NCBI GenBank assembly: GCA_944392935.1
Contig: CALXYI010000041.1
Location: 1-56,795, forward strand
DNA from: an uncultured Spirochaetaceae bacterium
GTDB lineage: Bacteria > Spirochaetota > Spirochaetia > Sphaerochaetales > Sphaerochaetaceae
Direction: 5' to 3'
Length of the DNA: 56,795 nucleotides
Shown here: positions 14,390 through 21,607 of the stretch, in pieces
Layout of the letters: every line of letters begins with the position of its first letter
Numbering within the stretch: the first letter of the stretch is position 1
Notes under the pieces: model-generated
What the model saw: the letters and a program-made list of their open reading frames with translations, nothing else
Databases searched by the model: none
Told to the model about the DNA's origin: nothing
Translations under genes and position numbers: made by a program

Positions 14390-15286
14390 TCACTGCCGTG
14401 CGCCCCACCATGGTCCTGCAAAGCACCCAGGCACTGCTGTTTCCCTTGTCTCATAATCCAGGAGGAGCAAGGGGGAGCAGCCAAGCTGCCTGATCATCTC
14501 ACTGCATGCCCCGCATGGAAGCCCTGTGCTTCCACCGGGCATCACAACCACGAGCTTCAGTATAGTGCTCTCACCTTCTGTGATCATGCTGCCTATCGCA
14601 TTGCGCTCTGCGCACATGCCGAGCGAGCATGCGGTATAGATCGAGACCCCTGCATAGATCCTGCCGCTCCCGGCCATCAGGGCAGCGGCAACAGCTCCAG
14701 CCTCAACATGCTCCGTCAGCCTGCGATCCGTCTTTCTGGCGGCAGCAGCAAGGTACAGCCTGTCCCAGGAATCGTCATACCATGAGAGCGCCCTTGCCTC
14801 CAGAATGCGCACCATCATGTCCTTTCCATCCGAATACCCATCGATGTCACGGGGAAAACGCTCCGCAAGCGCTTCCTTCAGTTCCGCATACTGCCTTCTT
14901 TCCTCCTCATGCGTCCTTAGGAAATCACGGAAAGCAAGATGACGGACTATATTGTGGATATCGGACACATGGAATATATGCACCTGATGCGTCCGTTCAT
15001 CACCGCCTTTCCTCAGATACCGCCGTCCCGGAATACCGTATTCGCCAAGCCATTCATATCCAGCTGCCCTGAAATCATCCGCCCTGCTGTCGGCCTCATC
15101 AAGGCTCCGGACAGCCACCATGATGTCGATCACAGGCTTCGCAGCCAGATCCGGCACCGCAGTGCTCCCGATATGATAGATGGCGGCTGCATTGCCCTGC
15201 AGCATGCATCCGATCCTTTCCTTCTCCTTCCTGAACATCTCCCGCCACTGCGGATCATGCCCTAACACCCTGATATGCTGCGCCAC
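14390..15286 (-). CDS. GrpB/UPF0157 nucleotidyltransferase-like protein fused to a cytidine deaminase domain
   Basis: A 298-residue two-domain protein. Residues 1-165 match the GrpB/UPF0157 family, a nucleotidyltransferase-fold group: IYHIGSTAVPDLAAKPVIDIMV carries the GST and the D-x-D pattern of that fold. Residues 170-298 match zinc cytidine deaminases, starting WDRLYLAAAARKTDRRL; the zinc ligands and catalytic Glu are in CSLGMCAERNAIG and the second Cys pair in PCGACSEM. Both active-site patterns look intact. It begins with GTG, with GGAGG seven bases upstream. The fusion suggests that the two domains act on related nucleotides or nucleosides. It lies just upstream of the broken ogt gene in the same direction and divergent from the TetR gene. 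Confidence 0.85.
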   Translation of the reverse strand: MAQHIRVLGHDPQWREMFRKEKERIGCMLQGNAAAIYHIGSTAVPDLAAKPVIDIMVAVRSLDEADSRADDFRAAGYEWLGEYGIPGRRYLRKGGDERTHQVHIFHVSDIHNIVRHLAFRDFLRTHEEERRQYAELKEALAERFPRDIDGYSDGKDMMVRILEARALSWYDDSWDRLYLAAAARKTDRRLTEHVEAGAVAAALMAGSGRIYAGVSIYTACSLGMCAERNAIGSMITEGESTILKLVVVMPGGSTGLPCGACSEMIRQLGCSPLLLLDYETRETAVPGCFAGPWWGARQ

Positions 15287-15382
15287 CCGTCATCCTCCTG
15301 CATGGATGATACCACAGGCGCTGATGGAAGGAAGCCACATGTCCCAGCTGCAGCCGGCAGGGGAATGCTGCAGGATAATATA

Positions 15383-15411
15383 TTGACATATCGTCATAAT
15401 AGTCCTATTTT
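15383..15411 (+). promoter_or_regulatory. Promoter of the TetR-flavodoxin cluster with overlapping operator
   Basis: TTGACA (15383-15388), 17-base spacer, TATTTT (15406-15411). The inverted repeat TGAC-N5-GTCA at 15384-15396 overlaps the -35 box and is a plausible operator for the TetR protein encoded directly downstream, which would give autorepression of the whole cluster. Confidence 0.7.
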
Positions 15412-15441
15412 ACAGACAGAACGTCAGAATAGAGGTGCAGG

Positions 15442-16089
15442 ATGGCAAGAGTTGCGAAGGAAGTCGTGGAGAAGAGGCCTGAGGAGATCATGAAGGCCTG
15501 CATGAAGCTGTACAGGACCATGGCATTCCAGGAGATAACGCTGAATGAGATCAGCAAGGAGACAAGCCTCTCAAGGCCGGCTATCTACAACTACTTCCAT
15601 ACCAAGGAGGAGATATTCCTAGCAATACTCGGTAATGAATACCGATTATGGAATGATTCACTTATAAAGATTCATAGAGAGGAAAATCTTTCCATAGACA
15701 GATTCGCAAAGGCAATCGGGCAATCCATGCAGCGCCGTGCCCTGATGCTGCGAATACAGTGCATGAACCTCTATGAGATAGAGGAGCATAGCAGGCTGGA
15801 GCGGCTTGTGGCATTCAAGCGCATATACGGGGAGGCACGGCAGACGCTCACCGGCTGCATCGGGAAGTTCTTCCCTTCGCTGCCGGAGGAGACACGGCAG
15901 GAGGCGGTGCTGGAGATGCTCGCCTTCATGTATGGGGTATATCCATATGCCTATCCAACGGAAAAGCAGGAAAAAGCCATGAGGGAAGCCGGGATCGATA
16001 CCATGATCCCATCGATCAGCAGCCTTGTCGAAAGCTGCATCGGCGACATACTGCGCTCGAAGACAATGTGCATTAAGGAGGGAATATGA
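15442..16089 (+). CDS. TetR family transcriptional regulator
   Basis: A 215-residue TetR-type repressor. The N-terminal 60 residues form the DNA-binding three-helix domain (ITLNEISKETSLSRPAIYNYFHTKEEIFLAIL), and the rest is a helical ligand-binding domain with no recognised relative. GAGG lies six bases before the ATG. Its stop codon overlaps the ATG of the flavodoxin gene (ATGA), so it is the first gene of a redox operon and probably controls it through the TGAC-N5-GTCA repeat in the promoter. The inducer is unknown; quinones or other redox-active toxic compounds would fit the neighbours. Confidence 0.92.
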   Translation: MARVAKEVVEKRPEEIMKACMKLYRTMAFQEITLNEISKETSLSRPAIYNYFHTKEEIFLAILGNEYRLWNDSLIKIHREENLSIDRFAKAIGQSMQRRALMLRIQCMNLYEIEEHSRLERLVAFKRIYGEARQTLTGCIGKFFPSLPEETRQEAVLEMLAFMYGVYPYAYPTEKQEKAMREAGIDTMIPSISSLVESCIGDILRSKTMCIKEGI

Positions 16090-16535
16090 AGAAGCTCATC
16101 GCCTATTTCTCAGCAAGCGGTACCACGGCCGCGGCTGCGGCCGCGCTTGCCGGACTCACAGGAGCCAGTCTCTATGAGATAAGGCCTGAGGTGCCATACA
16201 CTGCCTCGGACCTTGACTGGACGGATAAGGGAAGCAGGAGCTCGGTGGAGATGAAGGACGGATCTTCACGGCCGGCGATCTCGGGGAAACTGCCTGACAC
16301 AGGAGCCTATGATGCCGTCTATATCGGATTCCCCATATGGTGGGGCGTAGCACCGAGGATCATCGATTCATTCATCGGAGGCTGCAGCCTCGCGGGGAAG
16401 GATATCGCCGTATTCGCGACATCGGGAGGCAGCGGAATCGAGCCGGCCGTCCGCGATCTGAAGAGGAAATACCCATTGCTCCGCATAAGGACCGGAAGGC
16501 TCCTGGATGGCAGGGTCACGGAGGACATCCTCTGA
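16086..16535 (+). CDS. Cytoplasmic flavodoxin
   Basis: A 149-residue flavodoxin-fold protein. The FMN phosphate loop is IAYFSASGTTAAAA, followed by the YEIRPEVPYTASDLDW block typical of the Flavodoxin_4 group in anaerobes, the GFPIWWGVAPRII loop stacking on the isoalloxazine ring, and FATSGGSG. No signal peptide is present. Translationally coupled to the TetR gene (ATGA) and to the monooxygenase gene that follows (TGATG). Paralogous to the exported flavodoxin at 17073-17630. Confidence 0.9.
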   Translation: MKKLIAYFSASGTTAAAAAALAGLTGASLYEIRPEVPYTASDLDWTDKGSRSSVEMKDGSSRPAISGKLPDTGAYDAVYIGFPIWWGVAPRIIDSFIGGCSLAGKDIAVFATSGGSGIEPAVRDLKRKYPLLRIRTGRLLDGRVTEDIL

Positions 16536-16864
16536 TGGGTATTTCAATCAATCTCCTCTACCGCGGCAGCAACGGCAGCGCAAAGGCGTTTGCGGAGGAG
16601 ATGGAGAGACGGGGCATAGCCAGCCGGATCAGGGCAGAGGATGGCAATGAGGGCTACCGCTACTTCATCCCCATGGACGATCCGGAGACGGTGCTCCTCA
16701 TAGACAGATGGCGCGATCAGGCAGCCCTCGATCAGCACCATGCCTCCCCGATGATGAAGGAGATATCCGCGCTGCGGGAGAAATACGATCTAAGGACAAA
16801 GGCAGAGCGCTATATCACAGACAGCGGGATACCGGAATCCGACAAGGCGTTCCTCAGGGAATAA
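16535..16864 (+). CDS. ABM-type (putative quinol) monooxygenase
   Basis: A 109-residue protein of the dimeric alpha/beta-barrel ABM fold, like YgiN-type quinol monooxygenases: INLLYRGSNGSAKAFAEEMERRG, RYFIPMDDPETVLLIDRWRDQAALDQHHASPMMKEI, the latter matching the usual D-W-x-D-x-x-A-L-x-x-H-x-x-S-P signature. Its start is the ATG in a TGATG overlap with the flavodoxin stop; the open frame extends upstream only by chance. Likely a cofactor-free oxygenase or heme/quinone-binding protein acting together with the flavodoxins. Confidence 0.85.
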   Translation: MGISINLLYRGSNGSAKAFAEEMERRGIASRIRAEDGNEGYRYFIPMDDPETVLLIDRWRDQAALDQHHASPMMKEISALREKYDLRTKAERYITDSGIPESDKAFLRE

Positions 16865-16907
16865 GGAAGGAGGAAAACTGCCCTGACCGCAGCTGCATGG
16901 GATAGCG

Positions 16908-17060
16908 ATGGATGGCATCGAACATCACTGCAGAACGCTGTGCCGCCATGTGTGCTTCACCGATATGGGCATGGTGCTCGGCAAAGGATGCGGGAATACC
17001 GCACAGACAAGGGCATCAGGCTTCATACAGGAGGCTTACGAATCAGGCAAAAGCATATGA
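16908..17060 (+). CDS. Possible 50-residue Cys-containing small protein
   Basis: An open frame of 50 codons with CRTLCRHVC early and DMGMVLGKGCGN in the middle. It fills most of the 208-base gap between the monooxygenase and the exported flavodoxin, and its stop TGA sits right before the AGGAGG of the latter gene, the spacing expected of an operon member. There is no convincing ribosome site of its own; an AAGGAGG lies 35 bases upstream. No family is recognised. It may be a real small metal-binding protein or the tail of a decayed gene. Confidence 0.3.
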   Translation: MDGIEHHCRTLCRHVCFTDMGMVLGKGCGNTAQTRASGFIQEAYESGKSI

Positions 17061-17072
17061 AGGAGGAAGATA

Positions 17073-17630
17073 ATGAAGAGAACAGCGGTAATTGCCGCCA
17101 TATTCCTGCTGCTCTGCCAGGCATTGGTTGCCTCTCCTGACAAAGCCCTTGTCGTCTATTTCTCGGCAACAGGCAATACAGAGAAGGCTGCCGGGAAGAT
17201 CGCGGCGATGGCAGGTGCGGATATCGCGAGGATAATGCCAGAGGTGCCATACACGCCCGATGATCTTGATTACAGGAATGCCTCATCAAGGGCCTCAAGG
17301 GAGAGCGCCGATGCCGATGCACGGCCGGCGATGCTTCCGATGGAGAAGGATGCAGAGGCTTACGATACCATCTTCCTCGGCTTTCCGATATGGTTCGGCG
17401 ACATGCCGAAGGCCGTATATGCATTCCTGGATGAGCATGACCTCTCAGGGAAGAGGATAGCCCCGTTCTGCACATCAGGCAGCAGCGGGATAGCGGCATC
17501 AGAGAGGAGCATAAGGGAAATGGAACCTGAGGCAGAGATCCTCAGCGGAGAAAGGATAAGCATGCGGGACACCGAGGAGGACATTGCCTCATGGCTCAGC
17601 CGCCTCGGAACAGATAGGAGGACGATATGA
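17073..17630 (+). CDS. Exported flavodoxin
   Basis: A 185-residue flavodoxin of the same group as the one at 16086, but with an N-terminal Sec signal peptide (MKRTAVIAAIFLLLCQALVAS) absent from the cytoplasmic copy. The FMN loop VVYFSATGNTEKAA, the RIMPEVPYTPDDLDY block and the GFPIWFGDMPKAV and FCTSGSSG loops are intact. The Cys in the signal region (LLLCQ) is not in a good lipobox, so a periplasmic soluble form is more likely than a lipoprotein. AGGAGG precedes the ATG, and its stop overlaps the next ATG. It probably carries electrons on the outer side of the cytoplasmic membrane. Confidence 0.88.
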   Translation: MKRTAVIAAIFLLLCQALVASPDKALVVYFSATGNTEKAAGKIAAMAGADIARIMPEVPYTPDDLDYRNASSRASRESADADARPAMLPMEKDAEAYDTIFLGFPIWFGDMPKAVYAFLDEHDLSGKRIAPFCTSGSSGIAASERSIREMEPEAEILSGERISMRDTEEDIASWLSRLGTDRRTI

Positions 17631-18517
17631 AGGCAAAGGTATATTTCACGCGCACCATCACACCGGAGAAGGTGGTGGAAGCCTACAGGATGCTCGGGAT
17701 AGCACTGCCGGGCAAGACTGCTGTCAAGATCCATTCCGGGGAGAAGGGAAACCAGAACTACCTCCGTCCGGAATTCTGGAAGCCGATGGTCGATGAGGTG
17801 CATGGCACGATAGCCGAGTGCAATACGGCATACGGTGATGCGGCAGGCGGAGTGCGGGACCACTCCGATACGCACTGGAAGCTCCTGGAGGAGCATGGAT
17901 GGACGAAGCTTTTCAGGGTTGACCTGATGGATGAGGAAGGACCTGACGCCATCTGGCCGATTCCGGACGGGAAGGTGCTGAAGGAGAACCATCTCGGCAG
18001 GCACATCCTGGATTACGATTCGATGCTCGTCCTCGCGCATTTCAAGGGCCACCCGGCAGGCGGCTACGGCGGAGCATTAAAGCAGATTTCGATCGGCTGC
18101 GCGAGCAGCGCAGGAAAAGCGCTCATACACTCTGCGGGCAGGACCGCCGACCGCTTCGATACATGGAAGATGCATGCAAGCAATACGCTCTTCCCTGAAG
18201 CCATGGCCGACGCTGCCTCAAGCGTCGCTGCGCACTTCAGGGACAGGATCGCGTACATCAACGTGATGAAGAACCTCTCCGTCGACTGCGACTGCTGCAC
18301 TGCTGCCGAAGATCCCTGCATGGAGGATATCGGGATCCTCGCATCCCTCGATCCCGTGGCGATAGACCAGGCCTGCATAGACCTTGTGCTTTCATCCGGC
18401 GATCCCGGGCGCGACCACTTCATGGAAAGGGTGACAAGCCGCAACGGCATCCACACGATCGAAGCCGCAGCGGATCTCGGCATCGGGACGAGGGAATACG
18501 ATCTGGTGGAATTCTGA
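17627..18517 (+). CDS. DUF362 domain protein, putative iron-sulfur protein
   Basis: A 296-residue protein of the DUF362 family, common in anaerobes next to ferredoxins and flavodoxins. Recognisable blocks are KTAVKIHSGEKGNQNYLRPEFW, the LAHFKGHPAGGYGGALKQISIGCASSAGK segment and DCDCCTAAEDPCMEDIGILASLDPVAIDQA, whose Cys cluster probably binds a metal centre. The biochemical role of the family is not firmly established. No signal peptide. It overlaps the exported flavodoxin by ATGA and is the last gene of the TetR cluster; the mntP riboswitch promoter starts directly after its stop. Confidence 0.85.
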   Translation: MKAKVYFTRTITPEKVVEAYRMLGIALPGKTAVKIHSGEKGNQNYLRPEFWKPMVDEVHGTIAECNTAYGDAAGGVRDHSDTHWKLLEEHGWTKLFRVDLMDEEGPDAIWPIPDGKVLKENHLGRHILDYDSMLVLAHFKGHPAGGYGGALKQISIGCASSAGKALIHSAGRTADRFDTWKMHASNTLFPEAMADAASSVAAHFRDRIAYINVMKNLSVDCDCCTAAEDPCMEDIGILASLDPVAIDQACIDLVLSSGDPGRDHFMERVTSRNGIHTIEAAADLGIGTREYDLVEF

Positions 18518-18521
18518 TGTA

Positions 18522-18550
18522 TTGACTCTATCTCCGGTAATGCGGATACT
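18522..18550 (+). promoter_or_regulatory. Promoter of the mntP leader
   Basis: TTGACT (18522-18527), 17-base spacer, GATACT (18545-18550), starting transcription near 18557, just before the riboswitch aptamer. Confidence 0.6.
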
Positions 18551-18562
18551 TCCCTTGTTATC

Positions 18563-18651
18563 AATAAGGGAGTAGTCCGCTGCACGGAGCAGCTCCTTGG
18601 TCAACAGACTGGGCAGAAGCCCTGGCCTTGGAATAAGAGACGAGACTTATC
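18563..18651 (+). ncRNA. yybP-ykoY manganese riboswitch aptamer
   Basis: The leader carries the hallmarks of the yybP-ykoY class, which binds Mn2+: the L1 element AAGGGAGTAG (near 18567-18576) and the matching far-side element GACGAGAC (18640-18646), closed by a P1 stem ATAAG (18564-18568) with CTTAT (18646-18650). It stands directly upstream of mntP, the gene this class most often controls. Recognition is by conserved sequence and pairing, not by a covariance-model search. Confidence 0.85.
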
Positions 18652-18680
18652 TGGATCACAGGTAGGGGCTTCGTCTTTTC
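18638..18680 (+). terminator. Riboswitch-controlled terminator upstream of mntP
   Basis: AGACGA (18638-18643) and CTTATCTG pair with CAGGTAGG and TCGTCT (18671-18676), with a short asymmetric internal loop and a GATCA apex, followed by TTT. Its 5' half shares CTTAT with P1 of the aptamer, so the two folds exclude each other: Mn2+ binding stabilises P1, prevents the terminator and turns mntP on. GATGAAGCCC at 18690-18699 can also pair with GGGGCTTCGTC at 18665-18675 and act as an antiterminator that leaves the GGAGGAGG ribosome site free. Confidence 0.65.
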
Positions 18681-18712
18681 TCATGGACCGATGAAGCCCG
18701 GAGGAGGATGAA

Positions 18713-19282
18713 ATGGGTTTCACGGAACTCCTGCTCATAGCCATCGGGCTGAGCATGGATGCGGCTGCAGTATCCATCTGCAAGGGACTGGCAACGGAGA
18801 AGGTCAGTATCGGCAACATGCTCATCGCCGGCCTCTGGTTCGGCAGCTTCCAGGCTCTCATGCCTCTCATAGGATATCTTCTCGGAAGCGGCTTCAGCTC
18901 GATGATAGAATCAGTAGATCACTGGATCGCATTCGTGCTGCTCGCATTCATCGGCGGCAATATGATAAGGGAAGCGCTGGGCAGCGACGAGGAAGGCGGG
19001 GAATCCGCATGCTACTCGCCTTCCGCCATGCTTCCGCTTGCCATCGCGACAAGCATCGATGCCCTTGCCGTAGGCATATCATTCGCATTCCTTTCAGTTG
19101 ATATAATCCCTGCTGTGCTGGCGATCGGAGCCTGCACATTCATCCTCAGCGCCATAGGCGTAAGGCTGGGAGCGGTCTTCGGCGACAGATTCAAGAAGAA
19201 GGCGGAGATCCTCGGCGGCGTGATCCTCATCCTCATAGGACTGAAGATACTCCTCGAGCACCTTGGCATCATCGCATCATGA
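18713..19282 (+). CDS. mntP: Manganese efflux pump MntP
   Basis: A 189-residue membrane protein of the MntP family with six predicted helices. Family motifs are LIAIGLSMDAAAVSICKG in helix 1 and the internally repeated LAIATSIDALAVGISFAF in helix 4, both with the Asp residues needed for Mn2+ transport. It exports manganese when the cytoplasmic level rises. Translation starts five bases after a GGAGGAGG, and expression is controlled by the manganese riboswitch in its leader. Transcribed alone, convergent with the YkgJ-like gene. Confidence 0.95.
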   Translation: MGFTELLLIAIGLSMDAAAVSICKGLATEKVSIGNMLIAGLWFGSFQALMPLIGYLLGSGFSSMIESVDHWIAFVLLAFIGGNMIREALGSDEEGGESACYSPSAMLPLAIATSIDALAVGISFAFLSVDIIPAVLAIGACTFILSAIGVRLGAVFGDRFKKKAEILGGVILILIGLKILLEHLGIIAS

Positions 19283-19289
19283 ACAGCAT

Positions 19290-19313
19290 GGCGGCAGCCG
19301 CATCTGCGCCGCC
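19290..19313. terminator. Hairpin between the convergent mntP and YkgJ-like genes
   Basis: A 6-bp GC-only inverted repeat GGCGGC/GCCGCC with a 12-base loop between the two stop codons. The trailing bases are TCATTCC, so termination would be weak; it could serve both directions. Confidence 0.35.
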
Positions 19314-19613
19314 TCATTCCCCATCCATGGCAATGGCATTCTCACGCACCCTCCTGAAGCGCAGGTGATGCCTCCTAGCCCACCGCACATAGCCGCATGA
19401 TTCAGGAAGGGAGAGACCGAAGGCTGCCATCAGCGGCGTCACCTTCCTGCACCTCGGGCATTCGGAGAATCTCCTCTCATAGACGGTGCATGAATGGGTA
19501 TCGGAATCATAGAATGAGCATGGGGAGGATAGATCGATTACGAGGGCATCGGGATGGATGACCTTCTCATGGCAGCAGAGGCCGCATCGCGTGCAGATAT
19601 CCTCCCACCTCAC
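19314..19613 (-). CDS. YkgJ-family cysteine-cluster protein
   Basis: A 99-residue protein with the YkgJ/UPF0153 pattern: CTRCGLCCHEK near the start, SSPCSFYDSDTHSCTVYERRFSECPRC in the middle. The family is thought to bind zinc or an Fe-S cluster through these Cys residues; its function is unknown. I start at GTG 19613, which overlaps the surE stop as GTGA; the next upstream ATG would run 79 bases into surE. It is the last gene of the galactokinase-like/surE operon. Confidence 0.75.
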   Translation of the reverse strand: MRWEDICTRCGLCCHEKVIHPDALVIDLSSPCSFYDSDTHSCTVYERRFSECPRCRKVTPLMAAFGLSLPESCGYVRWARRHHLRFRRVRENAIAMDGE

Positions 19614-20344
19614 AGCGAGAGGCTCTCCATTGCCTCCGAAAGCGACGGATGGATATCTATGATCGATACGGAAGCCATGCCTTCCCTGCATACCTCGAAG
19701 TCTGCCCTGTAATGAGAGCGCGAAGGCTCATAGCCGAGATCGGCGTACTCTATCTCAAGCACACGCCGCGTGCCATCCTCCTCACGTACGGCGACATTAT
19801 CCGAATAGGATATGGCGCCTATGCCGGCCTTCATGTATCCGCCATGGAACGACTCCGGGAAGTTTATGTTCATGAATGTCCCTGCCGGTATGGCCGAGAG
19901 GAAGGATCCAAGATGATCGGCGAAGGATCCGGCGGCTTTCCGGATCAGGCACTCATCCCCGGATGCCGCAGAAAGGGCAATCGAGCGCATCCCATAGAGC
20001 GCTGCCTGCCTTGCGGCCGCGCATGTCCCTGAATAGATTATATCGGTAGAGAGATTGTAGCCATGGTTGATCCCTGAGATCACGGCATCGAAAGCCTGAG
20101 GGAAGAGGGCGCACCTGTGGCTGTATACTATGCAGTCCGCCGGAGTGCCTGCAAGATGGAAGCACCCCGGGCTGTATTCCTCAAGGACTACGCGTCCTGC
20201 TATCGTCATTCCATGCGACTTGCCGCTCTGCTCGGACTCCGGAGCGCAGACTGAGACGTGATGCCCCCGGGAGGAGAGCACTTCACCGAGGATCCTTATC
20301 CCCTTTGCCCTGTAGCCATCATCGTTAGATAAGAGGATATTCAT
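19610..20344 (-). CDS. surE: 5'/3'-nucleotidase SurE
   Basis: A 244-residue SurE-family phosphatase that removes phosphate from nucleoside monophosphates and is linked to stationary-phase survival. The metal-binding start MNILLSNDDGYRAKGI (Asp8, Asp9), the SEQSGKSHGMT loop, and VISGINHGYNLSTDIIYSGTCAAA with its metal and phosphate contacts are all intact. It overlaps the end of the galactokinase-like gene by 20 bases and is coupled to the YkgJ-like gene behind it. Confidence 0.95.
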   Translation of the reverse strand: MNILLSNDDGYRAKGIRILGEVLSSRGHHVSVCAPESEQSGKSHGMTIAGRVVLEEYSPGCFHLAGTPADCIVYSHRCALFPQAFDAVISGINHGYNLSTDIIYSGTCAAARQAALYGMRSIALSAASGDECLIRKAAGSFADHLGSFLSAIPAGTFMNINFPESFHGGYMKAGIGAISYSDNVAVREEDGTRRVLEIEYADLGYEPSRSHYRADFEVCREGMASVSIIDIHPSLSEAMESLSL

Positions 20345-21503
20345 CTTCGGGAATGACCTTTATCGAACCGGAAGGCGTATACTCGCGCATCACCGGATGG
20401 AAGCCGAATATGCGCTCATACTCCTCAAGCTGCTTCCTGTAGATATCCTCAGAGCCATCGTCGATAAGGACGACAAGAGTGCCCGTTATGCCGACAGAGA
20501 CCTCGGTCACGCCGCGGATGGCCTCCATCTCAGCGCCTCTCTTGACGAGCCAGTCGACCTCCGGGGATGTGAGCTCCGCAAGCTGCGAGATATTCCGCTG
20601 CTCCTCAACAAGGAGCTTGCCCATTGCAGCAGCATCACCTGCCTTGAGGCAGTCCAGTCCCCTCAGCGCTGCGGCGGTATCCTCGAGCACGAAGATGATG
20701 CCGCGCTTGTACTCCTCGGGAATGGATGGATAGCTCTGGACCAGCTCCTTGCGCGTAAGGCTGCGCATCCTGCTGCCCTTGGGCATCATGGACTTGAGCA
20801 TGCCGAATGCCTTGGATGCATTCTGCCTGAAGAGCGCCACTTCCACGGCAAGCTCGTCCGCAGGCAGCGAGCAGTCTATGAAATACGACCCCACCCCGCT
20901 GCCTTTCCTGAAGGGATAGTCGATGAATGCATAGTCATAGGAGTCGAGATCGAAGAATATCATCTTCCCGGGATCGGCACTGAATATCGTGATCAGATCG
21001 CGCAGGCGGGACTGGTATACATCCGAGTATCTGTTGGCATTGTACGCCAGGCGCATGGCTGTATTGGGCTCAAGATGGAAGCCGAAGAGCCTGTCGAGCG
21101 CAAGTATGAGGCCGGACGAGAGCGCTGCGGTAAGCGCAGGAGGATCGGCGACAGCGCTCTGTCCCTTGAATGTCAGGTTGAAGCCTGCAACCGGAAGCTC
21201 CGCAGCCTGGAGCATCTGGCACACTGACTTGACGACAGTGCACCATCTGTCTTCCTTGCGCGGCCTTATGGCCATGAGCTGGAACTTCTTACGCTCCCTT
21301 TTCGTTGAGTTATATACATGCACAGCGCTGTCGCTGCGTTTCGAGACAGCCACCCTGAGACCATGCGTGTTGGTACTCATCAGCGCATACCCGCTGCAGA
21401 ATCCCGAGAATGCGCCAAGCAGCGTCGTGACCTGCGGAACCTCTACGACAGCCCCGGGCCCTTCACCATATTCAGCCAAATGAACATCAACTATACCATT
21501 CAT
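20325..21503 (-). CDS. Degenerate galactokinase-like GHMP-fold protein
   Basis: A 392-residue protein whose length and domain order match galactokinase (GHMP kinase superfamily), but whose three signature motifs are replaced. The sugar-binding GRVNLIGEHTDY becomes VTTLLGAFSGF, the ATP loop GAGLSSSAS becomes GQSAVADPPA, and the C-terminal GGGFGGC becomes VGITGTL. The rest of the fold, including NANRYSDVYQSRLRDLITIF and an intact C terminus, is preserved without stop or frameshift. Catalysis is therefore unlikely and a sensing or scaffolding role more probable. The start at 21503 lies behind a strong promoter (21532-21560), which rules out the upstream TTG at 21566. It heads the surE-ykgJ operon. 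Confidence 0.75.
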   Translation of the reverse strand: MNGIVDVHLAEYGEGPGAVVEVPQVTTLLGAFSGFCSGYALMSTNTHGLRVAVSKRSDSAVHVYNSTKRERKKFQLMAIRPRKEDRWCTVVKSVCQMLQAAELPVAGFNLTFKGQSAVADPPALTAALSSGLILALDRLFGFHLEPNTAMRLAYNANRYSDVYQSRLRDLITIFSADPGKMIFFDLDSYDYAFIDYPFRKGSGVGSYFIDCSLPADELAVEVALFRQNASKAFGMLKSMMPKGSRMRSLTRKELVQSYPSIPEEYKRGIIFVLEDTAAALRGLDCLKAGDAAAMGKLLVEEQRNISQLAELTSPEVDWLVKRGAEMEAIRGVTEVSVGITGTLVVLIDDGSEDIYRKQLEEYERIFGFHPVMREYTPSGSIKVIPEDEYPLI

Positions 21504-21531
21504 GAAGATTTTCCCCGAATCCTCTGCATTT

Positions 21532-21560
21532 CTTATATACAAGAACTGGTTTTTTGTCAA
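21532..21560 (-). promoter_or_regulatory. Promoter of the galactokinase-like/surE operon
   Basis: Minus-strand TTGACA (21555-21560), 17-base spacer, TATAAG (21532-21537): near-consensus. The first bases of the -35 box are the end of the T-run of the preceding rpmE terminator, so terminator and promoter are fused without spacing. Confidence 0.85.
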
Positions 21561-21590
21561 AAACAAGGCCGGGGAATGCTCCTCGGCCTT
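21559..21590 (-). terminator. Rho-independent terminator after rho-rpmE
   Basis: Perfect 7-bp stem AAGGCCG/CGGCCTT with a 12-base loop, then G and five Ts on the minus strand, 17 bases after the rpmE stop. Confidence 0.9.
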
Positions 21591-21607
21591 GCGACGCTTT
21601 CCTGATG

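Noticed and set aside
14104..14484. 126-codon minus-strand frame as an independent gene
   Set aside because: It is the 5' part of the broken ogt gene plus out-of-frame sequence on both sides, not a separate protein.
21504..21566. Upstream TTG start for the galactokinase-like protein
   Set aside because: The -35 and -10 boxes of its promoter lie inside that extension, so it cannot be in the message.
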